Shown: in pieces, positions 61,914-64,000 of the stretch | How positions within the stretch are numbered: the first letter of the stretch is position 1 | Layout of the letters: every line of letters begins with the position of its first letter | Assembly (NCBI GenBank): GCA_018262895.1 | Contig: JADFDJ010000007.1 | Coordinates: 79,648-143,647, forward strand | DNA from: Methanomassiliicoccus sp. | GTDB taxonomy: Archaea > Thermoplasmatota > Thermoplasmata > Methanomassiliicoccales > Methanomassiliicoccaceae | DNA: 64,000 bases | Reading direction: 5' to 3' | The notes under the pieces: model-generated | The model's database searches: none | The model's input: only the letters and a program-made list of their open reading frames with translations | Told to the model about the DNA's origin: nothing | Made by a program: the position numbers and the translations under genes

Positions 61914-64000
61914 TTACTGGAGGTCAGTGAATCGATAGGAGCCGGGCGGAACCTTCAGCTCGAAACGCGCGCCCTGTCCCTCAGAGCCGTTCTCGATGAT
62001 GGAGATGTTCGTGAACTTGAGCACCTCCCTGACCAGGAACAGCCCCAGGCCGGTGTTCTTGCCGTACCCGCGATTGAATATCCTCTCCTTGTCCGCTGAC
62101 GGTATGCCTACGCCGTTGTCGTTGAAGGCGATGATAAGCCCCGCAGGGTCCTCGGCGCACTCTATCCACAGGTCGGTGGCACACACGCCGTGACGTACGG
62201 AATTGTCCACCAGGTTCATGAAGACCTTGGGTAGCATGGGGTTGGAGAACACCTCCAGATGATGGAAGGCCTCCGGCATCCTGACAGGGTGCTGAGAGGT
62301 CATCTCCGGTATCGCATCCCTGATGCGCACCCACTGGGCATCGTAGCCGCTCAGCTCCTGCAGATCGTGCGTCAGGTCCATCTCCGAGCGGATGGCCTCT
62401 ATGGAACGCTGCGCCTTGTCCAACAGATCGATGGTGGCATCGTCCTCGATTATCCTGGCGGCCAGGTCGATGTAACCTTCGGTGGCCACGATCTTGTTGA
62501 GGCAGTCATGATGGGTAATGTTGGATATGAGGGATAGCTGCCGGTTCACCTGCTTCACCGCCTCCTCGCTCCTCTTGCGTTCAGTGATGTCGGTGAATGT
62601 GCCGGTCCACACGGTCCCCCCGTCCTTCTTCTGGGACATCGAGGAGGTGTTCAGGATCCATCTTACAGTGCCGTCAAAGTCTCTCAGTCGGAACTCGTGG
62701 CGGCACATCTGGCCAGATCTCTCCGATGTGCGCATGGCCTCCACGAACTGAGAGCGTTCCTCAGGGAGTATCCTATCGAACATCCAGGATGGGTCTTTGA
62801 GCCATTTGTCGGTGGGCACGTCTACGAACAGCTCCGCTCCCTTGCTCACGAAGATGAACTTGGGGACATCGTCCTTAAGGAATAACTGGTACACCACCCC
62901 CGGGCTCTGATCGGCGATCATCTGAAGGCGGTTTCTTTCCTCGTTGAGCTCTTCGTTCTTCAGCTCCAGGGCCTTCTGGGCGCTTATCAGGTCCGTGACA
63001 TCGTTTAGGACGTTGATGATATGCGGCTCGCCCCTGTACCTTATCAGCCTGGAGGACAGCAGCATCTTCAGGACCTCCCCCCCCGGGCTCCTGATCTCCA
63101 GGGGATGCTGGTCTATGACCCCCTCCCCGTTCAGGAACGCCTCCGAGATGTTCTGGAAGTCCTCCGGCCCTACATAGCCCAGCTCCACCGCGCCCTTCCC
63201 TATGATGTCCTCCTTCCTCGTCCCCGTGACCTGCAGGTGCTTCTCGTTGACGTCCACGAAGGTCCCGTCCAGGGTGCACAGGGCGATAGGGAAGGGGCTT
63301 TTCTCGAACAGGGTCTTGTATGCCTCCTCGCTCTCCCGAAGGTCGTTCTCAGCCTTCTTCCTCTCCGTGATAGGCCGAACGGTGATTACCAGGCCCTCCA
63401 CGCTGGGTACGTCCATCATGTTGGCACCTACGGCTTCCATGGGAGAGCATTCCCCGTTCGCCATCATGATGCGGAACTCCACAGGGTCACCTCCGCTCTC
63501 ATTGCGTCTGATCCTCTCCAGTCTAACCTTCATCTCCTCGAAATCGTCTGGATGGATCAGGTCGAACACGTTCTTTCCCAGCATCTCCTCGTCAGAGCGT
63601 CCCACGATTCGTTTGACCGAGGACGAGCAGTAGTTTATGAAGCCCTCAGGGTCGATGATGAGAATGAAATCTGAGGACTGCTGCAGGAGGTTCCGGAACC
63701 GGTTCTCGCTCTCCTCCAGCTCCCTTTTTGAACGGTAGATCTCCGCGGACCTCCTGACCATGTTGGCCAGCTCGGTGAACTGGGCCTCTACCCCTCCGCC
63801 CTTCTGGAGGTAGAAGCTTGCTCCCAGGTTCAAGGCGTTGACCGCTACGTCCTCCCTACCCTTCCCCGTGAACAGGATGAACGGTACGTCCCAGCCGCTC
63901 GTTCTCAGGCTCTTGAGCAGCTCCAGACCGTCCATCGAAGGCATCTGGTAGTCAGAGATCAAGCAGTCATAGAAGGTGGTCCCCACAAGGGTCAGGGCCT
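61914..64000 (-). CDS. REC-PAS-PAS-PAS histidine kinase (5' end beyond window)
   Basis: Sensor kinase of more than 690 residues; the open frame continues past 64000, so the track's ATG 63986 is internal. A receiver domain (CLISDYQMPSMDGLELL with phospho-acceptor Asp; conserved Lys in YLQKGG) comes first. Three PAS units follow (NRFRNLLQQSSDFILIIDPEG, AYKTLFEKSPFPIALCTLDG and RLQMIADQSPGVVYQLF), the third with a PAC-type end (VWTGTFTDITERK). The phospho-acceptor region is ISNITHHDCLNKI; ATPase boxes are NLVDNSVRHG, FNDNGVGI and GLGLFL. Soluble, no membrane helix seen. Typical of euryarchaeal signal proteins; ligand unknown. Confidence 0.92.
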   Translation of the reverse strand, partial: ALTLVGTTFYDCLISDYQMPSMDGLELLKSLRTSGWDVPFILFTGKGREDVAVNALNLGASFYLQKGGGVEAQFTELANMVRRSAEIYRSKRELEESENRFRNLLQQSSDFILIIDPEGFINYCSSSVKRIVGRSDEEMLGKNVFDLIHPDDFEEMKVRLERIRRNESGGDPVEFRIMMANGECSPMEAVGANMMDVPSVEGLVITVRPITERKKAENDLRESEEAYKTLFEKSPFPIALCTLDGTFVDVNEKHLQVTGTRKEDIIGKGAVELGYVGPEDFQNISEAFLNGEGVIDQHPLEIRSPGGEVLKMLLSSRLIRYRGEPHIINVLNDVTDLISAQKALELKNEELNEERNRLQMIADQSPGVVYQLFLKDDVPKFIFVSKGAELFVDVPTDKWLKDPSWMFDRILPEERSQFVEAMRTSERSGQMCRHEFRLRDFDGTVRWILNTSSMSQKKDGGTVWTGTFTDITERKRSEEAVKQVNRQLSLISNITHHDCLNKIVATEGYIDLAARIIEDDATIDLLDKAQRSIEAIRSEMDLTHDLQELSGYDAQWVRIRDAIPEMTSQHPVRMPEAFHHLEVFSNPMLPKVFMNLVDNSVRHGVCATDLWIECAEDPAGLIIAFNDNGVGIPSADKERIFNRGYGKNTGLGLFLVREVLKFTNISIIENGSEGQGARFELKVPPGSYRFTDLQ

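Overview
The window is a gene-dense, high-GC segment of a euryarchaeal chromosome. Archaeal hallmarks are TBP, two FtsZ paralogues, single-chain RpoB with split RpoA'/A'', primase large subunit, aEF-1beta, GatD/GatE, AglB, ribosomal eL30 and eS17, NusA-like KH protein, BHB introns in a tRNA, and TATA promoters with short or no leaders. Unsplit RpoB, two FtsZ and the G+C-rich codon use suggest Thermoplasmata in the broad sense. HypB would fit a hydrogenase-bearing, Methanomassiliicoccales-like methanogen, but no methanogenesis gene is present, so the order is an inference.

Region 1 (1-16.8 kb) holds cell-division and housekeeping genes: the 5' part of one ftsZ (cut by the window edge), acylphosphatase, a TatD-type hydrolase coupled to tbp, a DUF1330 gene, a tandem ribbon-helix-helix regulator directly before a second ftsZ, RNA modification genes (SPOUT methylase, truA), an NMP kinase/CDP-alcohol transferase pair, priL, a radical SAM protein with a C-terminal HhH, malic enzyme, a PPC-domain protein, a membrane-anchored acetolactate decarboxylase, a zinc-ribbon microprotein with EF-1beta, CorA, a phosphoesterase and an AlkD-like protein.

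Region 2 (16.9-27.1 kb) is a tRNA-Lys gene interrupted by two introns (D-loop and T-loop), then the operon rpoH-rpoB-rpoA1-rpoA2-rpl30e-nusA. A convergent radical SAM gene sits where rpsL-rpsG-fusA usually follow. RpoA'' carries an extra N-terminal helix-hairpin-helix-like domain.

Region 3 (27.3-44.1 kb) has pyrF, then the most unusual locus: a 2146-residue AglB oligosaccharyltransferase whose lumenal part is extended by about 11 tandem prealbumin-like repeats, two NEW3-like domains and a second membrane anchor, translationally coupled to a small sequon-rich membrane protein. Thioredoxin, a translin-family protein, purD, hypB, gatDE and a large secreted Ig-like protein follow.

Region 4 (44.3-64 kb) holds HemK2-like methylase, a rhomboid/MBL/zinc-finger/pcm operon, HAD phosphatase, TraB-like protein, thyX, eS17, a three-gene ABC-2 exporter, tRNA-Arg(GCG), a twice-frameshifted prenyltransferase-repeat gene, RqcH/NEMF, GNAT, tRNA-Thr(GGT), a second Ig-like surface protein, a 38-residue membrane microprotein, DUF1015, DedA, and a multi-PAS histidine kinase running off the right edge.

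No CRISPR array, insertion sequence, rRNA or prophage was seen.
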